IMG/VR virus record: IMGVR_UViG_3300037502_000417
Span: 1 to 36,455 of that record
Source of the DNA: a virus
DNA: 36,455 nt
Strand: one strand, 5' to 3'
Below, piece by piece: positions 7,339-15,302 of the stretch. The notes under the pieces were generated by a model. It ran no database searches. It saw only the letters and a list, made by a program, of their open reading frames with translations, and was not told the origin of the DNA. The number at the start of each line of letters is the position of its first letter. Position 1 is the first letter of the stretch. A program made the position numbers and the translations under genes.

Positions 7339-7785
7339 ATGGCTGGGACACCGAAGTTCCATCAGGACATGAAACTGCTGGCGAAGTTGCCGGACGACAT
7401 GATCTGGTCGATGTTGGAGGGCGGTAAAACTAAGACCGAGATCTGCATCGAGATGGGAATTAGCCGCAAAGCGCTAGACCGCTGGATGGACGAGGTTGAT
7501 CCTGATGGTGATAAGATCGCGCGTGCACGCGCACAAGCGGCGGATCAGCTTGCGACAGAGACGCTGCAGATAGCCGATCAGAGCGATCCCGAGCACGCCG
7601 CGCACGCTCGGCTGCGCATCCAGGCGCGGCAGTGGATCGCCGAACGCTGGGATCCTAAAACTTATGGGTCACAGAAGGCCGCGCAGATCAACATTAACGT
7701 ACAAGACCTGCGCATGAACGCGCTGCGGCACGTCGAGGTCGTAGAGGACTTATCCACAGAGGTTACGCCTAAGTTGTCCACATAG
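7339..7785 (+). CDS. terS: Terminase small subunit (Sf6-like)
   Basis: A 148-residue DNA-recognition subunit of the packaging motor. Residues about 31-52 form a helix-turn-helix (KTEICIEMGISRKALDRWM). A long helical segment rich in Ala, Arg and Gln follows (about 58-100), then RQWIAERWDPKTYG, which is typical of Sf6-like small terminases. The ATG at 7339 is preferred over 7288 because GGAGG lies at 7326-7330 with correct spacing. The last codons contain two DnaA-box-like sequences (7750-7758 and 7774-7782), so the gene end doubles as part of the candidate origin or packaging region. Small terminases often bind near their own gene, which makes the neighbouring repeats candidate target sites. 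Confidence 0.88.
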   Translation: MAGTPKFHQDMKLLAKLPDDMIWSMLEGGKTKTEICIEMGISRKALDRWMDEVDPDGDKIARARAQAADQLATETLQIADQSDPEHAAHARLRIQARQWIAERWDPKTYGSQKAAQININVQDLRMNALRHVEVVEDLSTEVTPKLST

Positions 7786-8208
7786 CCCTGTGGAAACGGG
7801 CCAGATTGCCTAATCGTTGTGCATTTCGGCACGAAAACAACAAACGCAATTTGACATAATGAACCTTGTATCTCTTTGTTTTTGTAGGTTTCGTGTAAGT
7901 ATCCAATGAAATCAACAACTTAGCAGCGATACCTCCACGCTTATCCACAGAGCGCACGCTGCCAGGTTGTCCACAGACCGAAACCGCGCGGCAGTGAGCG
8001 CTCGCTAACCCGGCCGGCGCGAGACCCCCCCCGGTCGGCGCGGCGGCGGGGCGGGTTGTGGCGGCACCAAACAGATACCGAGGCCACGATTTCAGATGCA
8101 TTTCAGATGGATTTCAGATCCGCCGCATTTGCGCACATAATCACGACGCCCACCCCCCTACCCCCGTCACGGTAAAAAGTGTCCCCGAAAAAAAATTTAG
8201 AAATTTTT
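7750..8208. other. Candidate replication origin / packaging region with DnaA boxes
   Basis: The 393-bp gap between terS and the next gene (7786-8178) contains no convincing gene. Two perfect consensus DnaA boxes TTATCCACA lie at 7750-7758 and 7941-7949. Each is followed by TTGTCCACA 24 or 26 bp on (7774-7782 and 7967-7975). A near-match on the other strand lies at 7789-7797. An AT-rich stretch (about 7800-7925) lies between the pairs. A GC-rich, C-run-containing segment (about 8005-8060), three 11-bp-spaced repeats (8089-8119) and an AT-only inverted repeat (8191-8208) follow. This combination is what an origin with an unwinding element looks like. A cos/pac site is the main alternative because terS and terL flank it. 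Confidence 0.6.
8089..8119 (+). repeat. Three tandem ATTTCAGAT iterons, 11-bp period
   Basis: ATTTCAGAT occurs three times without mismatch at 8089-8097, 8100-8108 and 8111-8119, spaced exactly 11 bp apart, so all lie on one face of the helix. They sit between the DnaA boxes and an AT-only palindrome. This suits a protein-binding array such as an initiator or the small terminase. Confidence 0.85.
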
Positions 8209-8646
8209 CCGGTGACATTGAGCCAGGCCAATGAATTCGTCGCACAACTGCATCGCCATAGCAAACCGACTGTCGGGCATAAGTTCAGCGTTGGCGTTAG
8301 GGCCGACGGCGTTTTGTGCGGCGTTGCGATTGTCGGGCGCCCAGTTGCGCGCCGACTTGATGATGGCGTTACGTTGGAGGTGACCCGCTTGTGTACTGAT
8401 GGCACATACAACGCCTGCAGCATCCTTTACGCTGCCGCACGGCGTGCCGCCAAGGCGCTGGGGTATCGGCGAATCTACACTTACACGCTGCCGCAGGAGG
8501 GCGGAGCCAGTTTGCGCGCTGCCGGCTTTATGTTGGATAAGCAAGACGCTGGCGGCGCGTCCGCGATGTGGCACAGCCGAGACGGACGCAAGGCGCAACC
8601 AGTAGGCGACGATCTGGTGGGCGGTAAATGGAGATGGATCGCGTGA
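8179..8646 (+). CDS. XF1762 family protein (GNAT-like fold)
   Basis: 155 residues resembling the XF1762 family, conserved in phages and prophages. The segment VTLSQANEFVAQLHRHSKP, then a GHKFSVGV block and a VEVTRLCTDG-like block (here LEVTRLCTDGTYNACS), and a later GYRRIYTYTLPQEGGASLRAAGF stretch, are the family's signature. The layout resembles an acetyltransferase-like fold, but the biochemical activity is not established. The start is a GTG at 8179 with a weak ribosome binding site, and the codons just after it include an AT-only inverted repeat. It ends overlapping the start of terL. Confidence 0.82.
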   Translation: MSPKKNLEIFPVTLSQANEFVAQLHRHSKPTVGHKFSVGVRADGVLCGVAIVGRPVARRLDDGVTLEVTRLCTDGTYNACSILYAAARRAAKALGYRRIYTYTLPQEGGASLRAAGFMLDKQDAGGASAMWHSRDGRKAQPVGDDLVGGKWRWIA

Positions 8647-10076
8647 AGAATAAAAACGCTGCCGTTGAGCTAGCGAATAACCCCTTTGTGGAGTTCGTCA
8701 AGCGCTACAAGAACAACCCGGTCCTGTTCGTCCGCGAGGTGCTAGGCACCACTCCCGACCAGTGGCAGGTGGAGTTTCTGAACCACATTGCCAAGGGCAA
8801 TCGCCGCATTAGCGTCAGGTCCGGTCACGGCGTGGGCAAGTCCACCGCCGCCGCGTGGGCGATGCTGTGGTATCTGTTCCTGCGTTTCCCGGTGAAGATT
8901 GTCGTCACGGCGCCGACGAGCAGCCAGCTGTATGACGCCCTCTTCGCGGAGGTCAAGCGCTGGGTCAAGGTGCTGCCGCCGATGCTGGCGGACCAGCTTG
9001 AGGTCAAGCAGGACCGCATCGAGGTCAAGGATGCCAATACCGAGGCGTTCATCTCCGCGAGGACGTCGCGCGCCGAGCAGCCCGAGGCCTTGCAGGGTGT
9101 CCACTCCGATAACGTGATGCTGGTGGCCGACGAGGCTAGCGGCATTCCTGAGCAGGTGTTCGAGGCTGCGGCCGGCTCCATGTCGGGCCATGCTGCCGTG
9201 ACGTTGTTGCTGGGCAACCCGGTGAGGAGTAGCGGCTTCTTCTACGACACGCATAACCGCCTGGCGGGTGACTGGGTGACGATGCGGGTGAACTGCGAGG
9301 AGTCGCCCCGGGTGAGCGCGGCGTACATTGAGGAGATGAAGTCGCGTTACGGCGAGGAGAGCAATGCGTACCGGATTCGTGTCCTGGGGGAGTTCCCGCG
9401 CAGCGATGACGATACGGTCATACCGATGGAGCTACTGGAGATGGCGATGGCGCGGGATGTCACGCCCAGCGCGCACGCTCCTGTGGTGTGGGGTCTGGAC
9501 GTGGCGCGCTTTGGCAGCGACAGGAGCGCGCTGGCCAAGCGCCAGGGTAATGCGTTGCTGGAGCCTGTGAAGACGTGGAAAAACCTGGATTTGATGCAGC
9601 TTACGGGTGCCGTGGTGGCGGAGTACGAGGTGCTGCAGCCGAGCCAGCGGCCGGTGGAGATCCTGGTGGATAGCATCGGCCTTGGCGCTGGCGTGGTCGA
9701 TCGCCTGCGCGAGCTGCGGCTGCCGGCTCGCGGAATCAACGTGGCGGAATCGCCGGCGATGGGATCGACCTATCGGAATCTGAAGGCCGAGCTGTGGCAC
9801 AAGGCCAAGGCGTGGCTGGAGGCGCGTGACTGCTGGATGCCGCGAGACGAAATGCTGGTGGCGGAGCTGGCGACTGTGCGCTATTCGTTCACGAGTAGCG
9901 GTAAGATTCAGATTGAGGGCAAAGATGAGATTCGCAAGCGCGGCTTGCCAAGTCCTGATCGCGCAGATGCGTTTTGCTTGACATTTGCGGGTGATGCGGT
10001 GGTGGGTGCTTATGGCTCGAGCGTCTCGAGCAAATGGAATCAGCCGCTGCGCCGCAACATTCCTCGAGTTGCTTGA
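8643..10076 (+). CDS. terL: Terminase large subunit (ATPase-nuclease)
   Basis: The packaging motor, about 477 residues. Walker A SGHGVGKS lies near residues 60-67, Walker B VMLVADE near 158-164, and the coupling segment LLGNPVRSSGFF follows. The C-terminal RNase H-like nuclease shows acidic residues in GLDVARFG, ILVDSIGLG and DRADAF. It would translocate DNA into the prohead and cut it. An ATG at 8628 is also possible. I prefer the GTG at 8643, because GGAG lies 9 bases before it and it makes the 4-bp GTGA overlap with the upstream stop that is common in this genome. Length is typical of the family. Confidence 0.93.
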   Translation: MKNKNAAVELANNPFVEFVKRYKNNPVLFVREVLGTTPDQWQVEFLNHIAKGNRRISVRSGHGVGKSTAAAWAMLWYLFLRFPVKIVVTAPTSSQLYDALFAEVKRWVKVLPPMLADQLEVKQDRIEVKDANTEAFISARTSRAEQPEALQGVHSDNVMLVADEASGIPEQVFEAAAGSMSGHAAVTLLLGNPVRSSGFFYDTHNRLAGDWVTMRVNCEESPRVSAAYIEEMKSRYGEESNAYRIRVLGEFPRSDDDTVIPMELLEMAMARDVTPSAHAPVVWGLDVARFGSDRSALAKRQGNALLEPVKTWKNLDLMQLTGAVVAEYEVLQPSQRPVEILVDSIGLGAGVVDRLRELRLPARGINVAESPAMGSTYRNLKAELWHKAKAWLEARDCWMPRDEMLVAELATVRYSFTSSGKIQIEGKDEIRKRGLPSPDRADAFCLTFAGDAVVGAYGSSVSSKWNQPLRRNIPRVA

Positions 10077-10088
10077 AAGGGGTTGACC

Positions 10089-10256
10089 ATGAAGATGACC
10101 AAGGCTGAGAAGAAGATTGGCAAGGTGATGCGTGAGTACAAATCGGGCAAGCTGCACTCGGGTGCTGGCGGCAAGGTTGTAAAGAATCCGAAGCAGGCGA
10201 TCGCGATCGCGCTGTCCGAGGCGGGTAAGAGCAAGCCCGCGAAGAAGGGGAAATGA
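10089..10256 (+). CDS. DUF6496-like small basic protein, 55 aa
   Basis: 55 residues, about a quarter Lys. The core KVMREYKSGKLHSGAGGK followed by KQAIAIALSEAGK matches the DUF6496 pattern found in many phages and in bacterial genomes. A short Lys-rich tail ends the protein. Function is unknown, though the charge suggests DNA or nucleoprotein binding. It begins 12 bp after terL and ends with a 4-bp overlap with the next gene, so it belongs to the head operon. Confidence 0.8.
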   Translation: MKMTKAEKKIGKVMREYKSGKLHSGAGGKVVKNPKQAIAIALSEAGKSKPAKKGK

Positions 10257-10729
10257 TGGCTGAGGAATACGAAGAGGGCATGGCGTGCCCGCCTGCGACG
10301 CAGGACATTACGCTGAACCTGAAGAACCGCGGTCGCGCCATCGAGGCGGCGAACTACGGCCCGGAGAACCCGGCGCTACCGAATACGGGTTTTTGGCGTG
10401 AGCTGGCGAAAGAGTGGGACGTGACTCCTGAAGAGGCGAAGATGTCGCGCTGCGGCAACTGCGCTGCCTTTGACCGCGAAGAGAAGATGCTGCAGTGCAT
10501 CGCCAAGGGTATGGGAGCCGAGGGCGATCCGTGGGATGTGATTGACGCGGGCGATCTGGGTTACTGCGAGATCTTTGACTTCAAGTGCGCAGCCTCGCGT
10601 ACCTGCCGCGCTTGGATCGCCAAAGAAGGCGACGAAGAGGGCGAAGAAGGTGAAGAGGGCGAGTACGAGGAAAACGGCGAGGAATATGGCTCCAAATCCA
10701 TGATAGAGGGCGAGGATTATGAAGACTAA
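10253..10729 (+). CDS. Cys-rich protein with acidic tail, 158 aa
   Basis: 158 residues (156 if the second ATG at 10256 is used). Six Cys cluster in the middle, with CGNC at about residues 64-67, a Cys after the EKMLQ segment, GYC, FKC and RTC, followed by RAWIAK. The spacing looks like a metal or Fe-S site, or a small knot of disulfides. The last ~40 residues are almost entirely Glu, Gly, Asp and Tyr. Similar Cys-patterned proteins occur between terminase and portal genes in other podoviruses, with no proven role. Overlaps link it to both neighbours. Confidence 0.75.
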   Translation: MMAEEYEEGMACPPATQDITLNLKNRGRAIEAANYGPENPALPNTGFWRELAKEWDVTPEEAKMSRCGNCAAFDREEKMLQCIAKGMGAEGDPWDVIDAGDLGYCEIFDFKCAASRTCRAWIAKEGDEEGEEGEEGEYEENGEEYGSKSMIEGEDYED

Positions 10730-10874
10730 ACCTGCAGGTCTGTACGCCAACATCGCGGCCAAGCGTGAGCGCATTAAAGCCGGCTCTGGCGAGAAGATGC
10801 GCAAACCCGGAACGCCTGGCGCGCCAACGGCTAAAGCGTTCAAGATGGCCGCCAAGACTGCTAAGAAGAAGTGA
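10719..10874 (+). CDS. Small basic conserved phage protein, 51 aa
   Basis: 51 residues containing LYANIAAKRERIKAGSGEKM, then RKPGTPGAPTAKAF and a Lys-rich end. I recognise this GSGEKMRKPG...GAPTA pattern as a widely shared small phage protein of unknown function, usually near head genes. Its first 11 bases overlap the end of the acidic gene before it, and its stop overlaps the GTG of the glycosyltransferase gene. Strongly basic, probably binding DNA or an acidic partner such as its neighbour's tail. Confidence 0.8.
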   Translation: MKTKPAGLYANIAAKRERIKAGSGEKMRKPGTPGAPTAKAFKMAAKTAKKK

Positions 10875-11572
10875 GTCCGGCGATTGTTGTGGCCAGCGTG
10901 AGCGGGCGGTGCTTGCCCGTCATGCTTGCCAGTTGCCGGGAATATGCGCCAGCGGCCAAGGTGTATCTGCGCACGCCCGTGGACGCCCGTATCTACGACG
11001 TGTATACGCAGCTTCGCGGCCCTGCGCGCTCGTTCGGTGCTGACTACAACGATGTGATTGACGCCGCGTTTGCCGATGGCCATAAGTCCGTGGTGGTCGC
11101 AAATGACGATATTGTCTTGACGCCCACGAGCTACTCGGATCTGCTTGAGGACGTGATGACGCTGCAGGAAGAGGTGGGCGAGCCGATCGGCTGGGTGTGC
11201 TCAAGGTGTGATGCGTCGCGTCCGATTCAGAACATTCGCAGCAATCCGTTTAACCAAGAGATGAATTATTTTCGTTTCCCTTGGGAGGACTGCATTGCGC
11301 CGATGGAGGTGATCTCGCCTATATTCGGGCACATCTCACGGGCTGCTTGGGAGGTGGCGAAGTTTCCGCCGCTAAATTGGTACTCGGATGATGTGCATTG
11401 CCGCGATCTGTCGGCGGCCGGTTTTAAGCACTTTCTCTCGCGTTCGTATGTGCATCATGTAGGTTCGCAGTCCACGGGCATGGATGGTGAGGCGTTGACT
11501 CTGGCGTCGGTGCCTTGGATTCGCGAAAATAGGCCTGATTACGCTAAAGAATGGTTTGGGGGTGAGCAGTGA
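10871..11572 (+). CDS. GT-A type glycosyltransferase I
   Basis: 233 residues with the layout of a GT-A fold sugar transferase. A nucleotide-binding-like N-terminal half ends in VVVANDDIVLT, where N78-D79-D80 fill the place of the DxD metal/nucleotide-sugar motif. The later SDDVHCRDLSAAGFKHFLSR segment followed by HHVGSQS fits the acceptor side of family 2-like enzymes. It lacks membrane segments. Placed between small head genes and the portal, it may decorate a virion protein or act on the host surface or DNA; the acceptor is unknown. The start is GTG with a GTGA overlap. Confidence 0.75.
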   Translation: MSPAIVVASVSGRCLPVMLASCREYAPAAKVYLRTPVDARIYDVYTQLRGPARSFGADYNDVIDAAFADGHKSVVVANDDIVLTPTSYSDLLEDVMTLQEEVGEPIGWVCSRCDASRPIQNIRSNPFNQEMNYFRFPWEDCIAPMEVISPIFGHISRAAWEVAKFPPLNWYSDDVHCRDLSAAGFKHFLSRSYVHHVGSQSTGMDGEALTLASVPWIRENRPDYAKEWFGGEQ

Positions 11573-11823
11573 CTGTAAAACGCGGTAACGAGGTTTTTTC
11601 TGGCTATAACAAGCCCAAGCGCACGCCCGGCCATGCCACCAAGTCTCACGCGGTGCTGGCGAAATCTGGCGATGAAGTCAAGCTGATTCGCTTCGGCCAG
11701 CAAGGCGTCAAAGGTTCGCCCGAGGGCACGGCGCGCAATGAAGCGTTTAAGGCGCGCCACGCGAAAAACATCGCTAAGGGTAAGATGAGCGCAGCGTATT
11801 GGGCCAACCGCGTCAAATGGTGA
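11569..11823 (+). CDS. Conserved small basic phage protein, 84 aa
   Basis: 84-residue basic protein with GTG start in a 4-bp overlap. The region KLIRFGQQGVKGSPEGT followed by ARNEAFKARHAKNIAKGKM and SAAYWANRVKW is a pattern I recognise from many phages, commonly beside the portal gene. No catalytic role is known. Its charge suggests contact with DNA or with the portal/packaging complex. It stops 4 bp before the portal start. Confidence 0.8.
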   Translation: MTVKRGNEVFSGYNKPKRTPGHATKSHAVLAKSGDEVKLIRFGQQGVKGSPEGTARNEAFKARHAKNIAKGKMSAAYWANRVKW

Positions 11824-11827
11824 CTTT

Positions 11828-14029
11828 ATGGATACAAACAATTTTCCTCTGTCTGTCGATGTTGCTGCCCCCGAGGCGATGGACGACGCCGAGCTGCAGT
11901 CAATCATTAATGGCGAACTGACGGACGCCGTTTCTTACATTGATTCGGACATTTCGCCGATCCGTGCCAAGGGCACGGAGTACTACCGCGGCGACCCGTT
12001 TGGCAACGAGGAAGATGGCCGCTCGCAGGTCGTGGCGATGGAGGTGCGCGACACTGTGTCGGCGATGATGCCGTCGCTGATGCGCGTGTTTTTCTCCAGC
12101 GAGAACGTGGTGGAATTCGTGCCCCGCGGCCCCGAGGACGAGGCGAATGCCCAGCAGGCTACCGATTACGCCAATTACGTCTTTTCTGCCGATAACAACG
12201 GCTTCATGCAGTCCTATGCGATCTTTAAGGACGCATTGGTGCGCAAATGCGGCATCGCGAAATACTGGTGGGAAGAGAACGCCGAGGTCCGCATTGAGGA
12301 TTATTCGGGGCTGGACGACGCCACAGTGCAGATGCTGATGGCCGAAGACGCCGAGGTGAAGATCGTCGTGTCGTATCCCGACCCGGCGGTCTCGCAGGAG
12401 GCGCTTGCCCAGGCTGCTGCTGCGGCGCAAGCCGCCGGGATGTCCGAGCCAATGGCGCCGATGCTGCACGATGTGCAGATCAAGCGCGTTCTGCGCGACG
12501 GACGTATCCGCATCATGGCGGTGCCGCCCGAGGAGCTGATTATTGATCGCCGCGCTCGCTCGTTTGAGGAGGCCGGGATCATTGCCCACCGCCAGATGCT
12601 CACTGTTGGCGATCTGCTGCAGATGGGCTACGACATGGAGGAGATCGAGCCGAATATTTCGTCTACTGATCTGGATACGAATGACGAATATCTGGCCCGC
12701 CAGCCGCTATCCACCACGATGGGATCTAACGATTCCATGAACCCGATGCAGCGGCGCCTGCTGTACGTCGAGGCTTATCTGCGCGTTGACTATGACGGCG
12801 ACGGCCTGCCCGAGTTGCGCAAGGTCTGCTGCATGGGATCGTCTTACAAGATGGTGCGCAACCTGCCGGCGTCTTATATCCCGTTCGTTGACTTCCCGTT
12901 TGACCCCGAGCCGCACACCTCGCCCATTGAGGCGATGAGCGTTTTTGACATCACCCACGACATCCAGGAGATCAAGTCGCAGGTGCTGCGCAACACGCTG
13001 GATTCGCTGGCGCAGTCGATCCACCCGCGCACCGCGGTCGTGGAGGGGCAGGTCAACATTGACGATGTGCTAAACAACGAGACCGGCGCTGTCATTCGTA
13101 TGCGCGCTCCCGGCATGGTGCAACCCCTGTCGCAGCCCTTCGTGGGTCAGGCTGGCTACTCGATGCTTGAGTACATGGACCAGCTCAAGGAAGACCGCAC
13201 CGGCATGAGCAAGGCCGCGATGGGCCTGAACGCTGATGCGCTGCAGTCGTCTACGAAGGCGGCGGTTGCGGCCACGATCAGCGCGTCACAATCGCGTCTG
13301 GAGCTGACCGCTCGGATCATGGCCGAGGGCATGAAGAAGCTCTTTAAGGGCATCTTGTTCCTGCTGACCACGCATCAGGATAAGCCGCGGATGGTGCGCC
13401 TGCGTAATCAGTGGGTGCAGATTGACCCGCGCGCCTGGGATGCGTCGATGGATGTGTCCGTGAATATCGGTCTGGGTGGCGGCGACGTGAATGATCGACT
13501 GCAGACCCTGACGATGATCTCGCAGATGCAAAAGGCGATCATTGACCAGTATGGTCTGATGAATCCGCTGGTGACGCCGCAGATGTACTCACGCACGCTG
13601 CAGAAAATGGTGGAGCTGTCTGGATTTAAGGATTCCTCGCAGTACTTTAACCAGATCCCGGCTGACTTCCAGGTGCCGCAGGAGCCGCCTAAACCCACCC
13701 CCGAGGAGGTTCTGGCGCAGGTGCAGGCTGAGTCCATCCAGGCCGACATCCAGAAGAAGGCGGCCGAGCTGGAATTGAAGCGCCAGCAGATGATGCGCGA
13801 CGATGACTATCGCCGTGACCAACTGGCTCAAGAATTCCTATTGAAAAAATACGAATTGGAATTAAAGTACGGCACCCAGATCAGCAATGCGGAACTAATG
13901 GCCGCGCAGAATCTGGACCGTGAGGCAATGCGTGCGCAGACAGCCGTTGTGCAGTCTGCGCTGCAGGCAGCACAGGCGCAGCCGCAAGCTGTACCTGTAC
14001 CCATCAACCTTAATGGAATGGCTCAATGA
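11828..14029 (+). CDS. Portal protein (P22-like, podovirus)
   Basis: 733 residues, the right length for a P22-type portal, which forms the dodecameric ring at one capsid vertex for DNA entry and exit. Supporting features are an N-terminal stretch with AKGTEYYRGDPFG, the repeated RVFFSSENVVEFVPRGPED block, a wing-like middle with PPEELIIDRRARS, and the long C-terminal helical barrel rich in Gln, Lys and Glu (about 620-720) typical of podovirus portals. An Ala/Gln-rich end follows. It precedes the scaffold and capsid genes as in related phages, and overlaps the next gene by 4 bp. Confidence 0.9.
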   Translation: MDTNNFPLSVDVAAPEAMDDAELQSIINGELTDAVSYIDSDISPIRAKGTEYYRGDPFGNEEDGRSQVVAMEVRDTVSAMMPSLMRVFFSSENVVEFVPRGPEDEANAQQATDYANYVFSADNNGFMQSYAIFKDALVRKCGIAKYWWEENAEVRIEDYSGLDDATVQMLMAEDAEVKIVVSYPDPAVSQEALAQAAAAAQAAGMSEPMAPMLHDVQIKRVLRDGRIRIMAVPPEELIIDRRARSFEEAGIIAHRQMLTVGDLLQMGYDMEEIEPNISSTDLDTNDEYLARQPLSTTMGSNDSMNPMQRRLLYVEAYLRVDYDGDGLPELRKVCCMGSSYKMVRNLPASYIPFVDFPFDPEPHTSPIEAMSVFDITHDIQEIKSQVLRNTLDSLAQSIHPRTAVVEGQVNIDDVLNNETGAVIRMRAPGMVQPLSQPFVGQAGYSMLEYMDQLKEDRTGMSKAAMGLNADALQSSTKAAVAATISASQSRLELTARIMAEGMKKLFKGILFLLTTHQDKPRMVRLRNQWVQIDPRAWDASMDVSVNIGLGGGDVNDRLQTLTMISQMQKAIIDQYGLMNPLVTPQMYSRTLQKMVELSGFKDSSQYFNQIPADFQVPQEPPKPTPEEVLAQVQAESIQADIQKKAAELELKRQQMMRDDDYRRDQLAQEFLLKKYELELKYGTQISNAELMAAQNLDREAMRAQTAVVQSALQAAQAQPQAVPVPINLNGMAQ

Positions 14030-14283
14030 CGGATGACGAGTTAGTAAGAAAAGGAAGGCGAGCGCAGCAACTGCTGGAGGATGAAACCCTAGCGGCTGCT
14101 CTTGCCAAACTGGAGAACGATCAGGTTTGGCTGTTCAAATCAACGCGAGCAGAAGAGACGGCAAAGCGCGAGCAATGCTGGTCGATGCTCAAAGCGATTG
14201 AGAATTTGAAGGTTGAGCTGACAAAGGTGATCGACAATGGCAAGGTGGCGCAGCGCGCCATCGAGCGTGTTCAAAAGAAATAA
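14026..14283 (+). CDS. Hypothetical head-operon protein, 85 aa
   Basis: 85 residues, almost entirely helical and charged. It starts in a 4-bp overlap with the portal stop and ends 14 bp before the scaffold gene. The layout LLEDETLAAALAKLENDQVW and a second helix ending in RAIERVQ suggests a helical hairpin. Similar small proteins sit between portal and scaffold in other podoviruses and may help head assembly. No specific role shown. Confidence 0.75.
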   Translation: MTDDELVRKGRRAQQLLEDETLAAALAKLENDQVWLFKSTRAEETAKREQCWSMLKAIENLKVELTKVIDNGKVAQRAIERVQKK

Positions 14284-14297
14284 GGAAAGATTGACCA

Positions 14298-15299
14298 ATG
14301 AATGCACCCACGCCCCAGGCAAGTGCGCCATCTGGCCCCCTGAATATGGACCAAGCGGTCCAAGCACTCGCAGCAATACTGCCTGAAGAAGGACAACAGG
14401 ACGGCGGCGAGACGCAGGAGTCACAACCTCAAGATGAGGAAGTGGCCGCGGCAGCAGAACAAGAGACGCAAGACGTTCAAGACGAGTCTGGCGACGAAAA
14501 TTCTGCTGAACAGACTGAGTTAGAAGAAGACGCCCAGGACGAGACAAAGCCCGAGGTTTTCACCGTCAAGGTTGACGGCAAGGAAGTCGAGGTCACTTTG
14601 GACGAACTCCAGAAGGGCTATTCGCGGACTCAGGACTACACCCGGAAGACGCAGCAGCTTGCTGAGGCGCGTAAATCTGCCGAAGCTGAACTGCAGGCGA
14701 TCCGGGCCGAGCGCGAGCAGTATGCTCAATTGTTAGGTGCGTTGAGTGAGCAAGTGAAAACGGCTGCCGAGCCGAAAATCGACTGGGACCGCCTCTATCA
14801 AGAGGACCCCATTGAATACGTCCGGCAGCGTGAGGTAATGCGTGAGAACCGGGAAAAAGCCGCGGCTATTCAGGCCGAACAGCAGCGGCTAGCCGAGATC
14901 GCGCAGAAAGAGCAAATGGCGCAGTTTGAGGCTCTGAAGGCCAAAGAGTCCGAGGCGCTGCTGGAGGCATTGCCGGCGTGGAAAGATCCCGCGAAGGCAA
15001 AAGCTGAGAAGGCAATGCTCGTTGAATTCGGTCAAAAGATGGGATTCACACCGCAAGAACTTGGCAACATTTTCGACCACCGGGTGGTGTTGGCGCTGCG
15101 TAAAGCAGCGTTGTACGACCAGATGCAGGCCAAGCGCCAAGGCATCAAACCCGTAACTAACAACGGGCCTCGACCCGCCAAGCCTGGCGCAGCCGGTCGT
15201 GTGTCTCAGATGAGTGAAACTGCTCGAGCAACCCAGCGTCTTGCAAAGACTGGTCGCGTCGATGACGCGGCTTCCGCAATTGAACTCCTTTTGAGGTAA
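14298..15299 (+). CDS. Capsid scaffolding protein
   Basis: 333 residues with the composition of a scaffold. The N-terminal ~95 residues are very rich in Glu, Gln and Asp. Then comes a short conserved-looking block (FTVKVDGKEVEVTLDELQKG, with SRTQDYTRKTQ) that occurs in many phage scaffolds, and a long coiled-coil region (about 120-220). It would guide procapsid assembly of the capsid protein encoded next and then leave the head. The ribosome binding site AAGGAAAG lies just upstream. Its stop is 3 bp before the capsid start. Confidence 0.88.
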   Translation: MNAPTPQASAPSGPLNMDQAVQALAAILPEEGQQDGGETQESQPQDEEVAAAAEQETQDVQDESGDENSAEQTELEEDAQDETKPEVFTVKVDGKEVEVTLDELQKGYSRTQDYTRKTQQLAEARKSAEAELQAIRAEREQYAQLLGALSEQVKTAAEPKIDWDRLYQEDPIEYVRQREVMRENREKAAAIQAEQQRLAEIAQKEQMAQFEALKAKESEALLEALPAWKDPAKAKAEKAMLVEFGQKMGFTPQELGNIFDHRVVLALRKAALYDQMQAKRQGIKPVTNNGPRPAKPGAAGRVSQMSETARATQRLAKTGRVDDAASAIELLLR

Positions 15300-15302
15300 A
15301 AA

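Noticed and set aside
7851-7879. A promoter starting with TTGACA at 7851 in the origin-like region
   Set aside because: The -35 is perfect but no acceptable -10 lies 16-18 bp on; kept only as part of the AT-rich segment.
7769-8423. Two minus-strand open frames (110 and 106 aa) across the terS-XF1762 gap
   Set aside because: They cross DnaA boxes, C-runs and iterons, have odd composition, and one runs antisense to the XF1762 gene. No ribosome binding sites.
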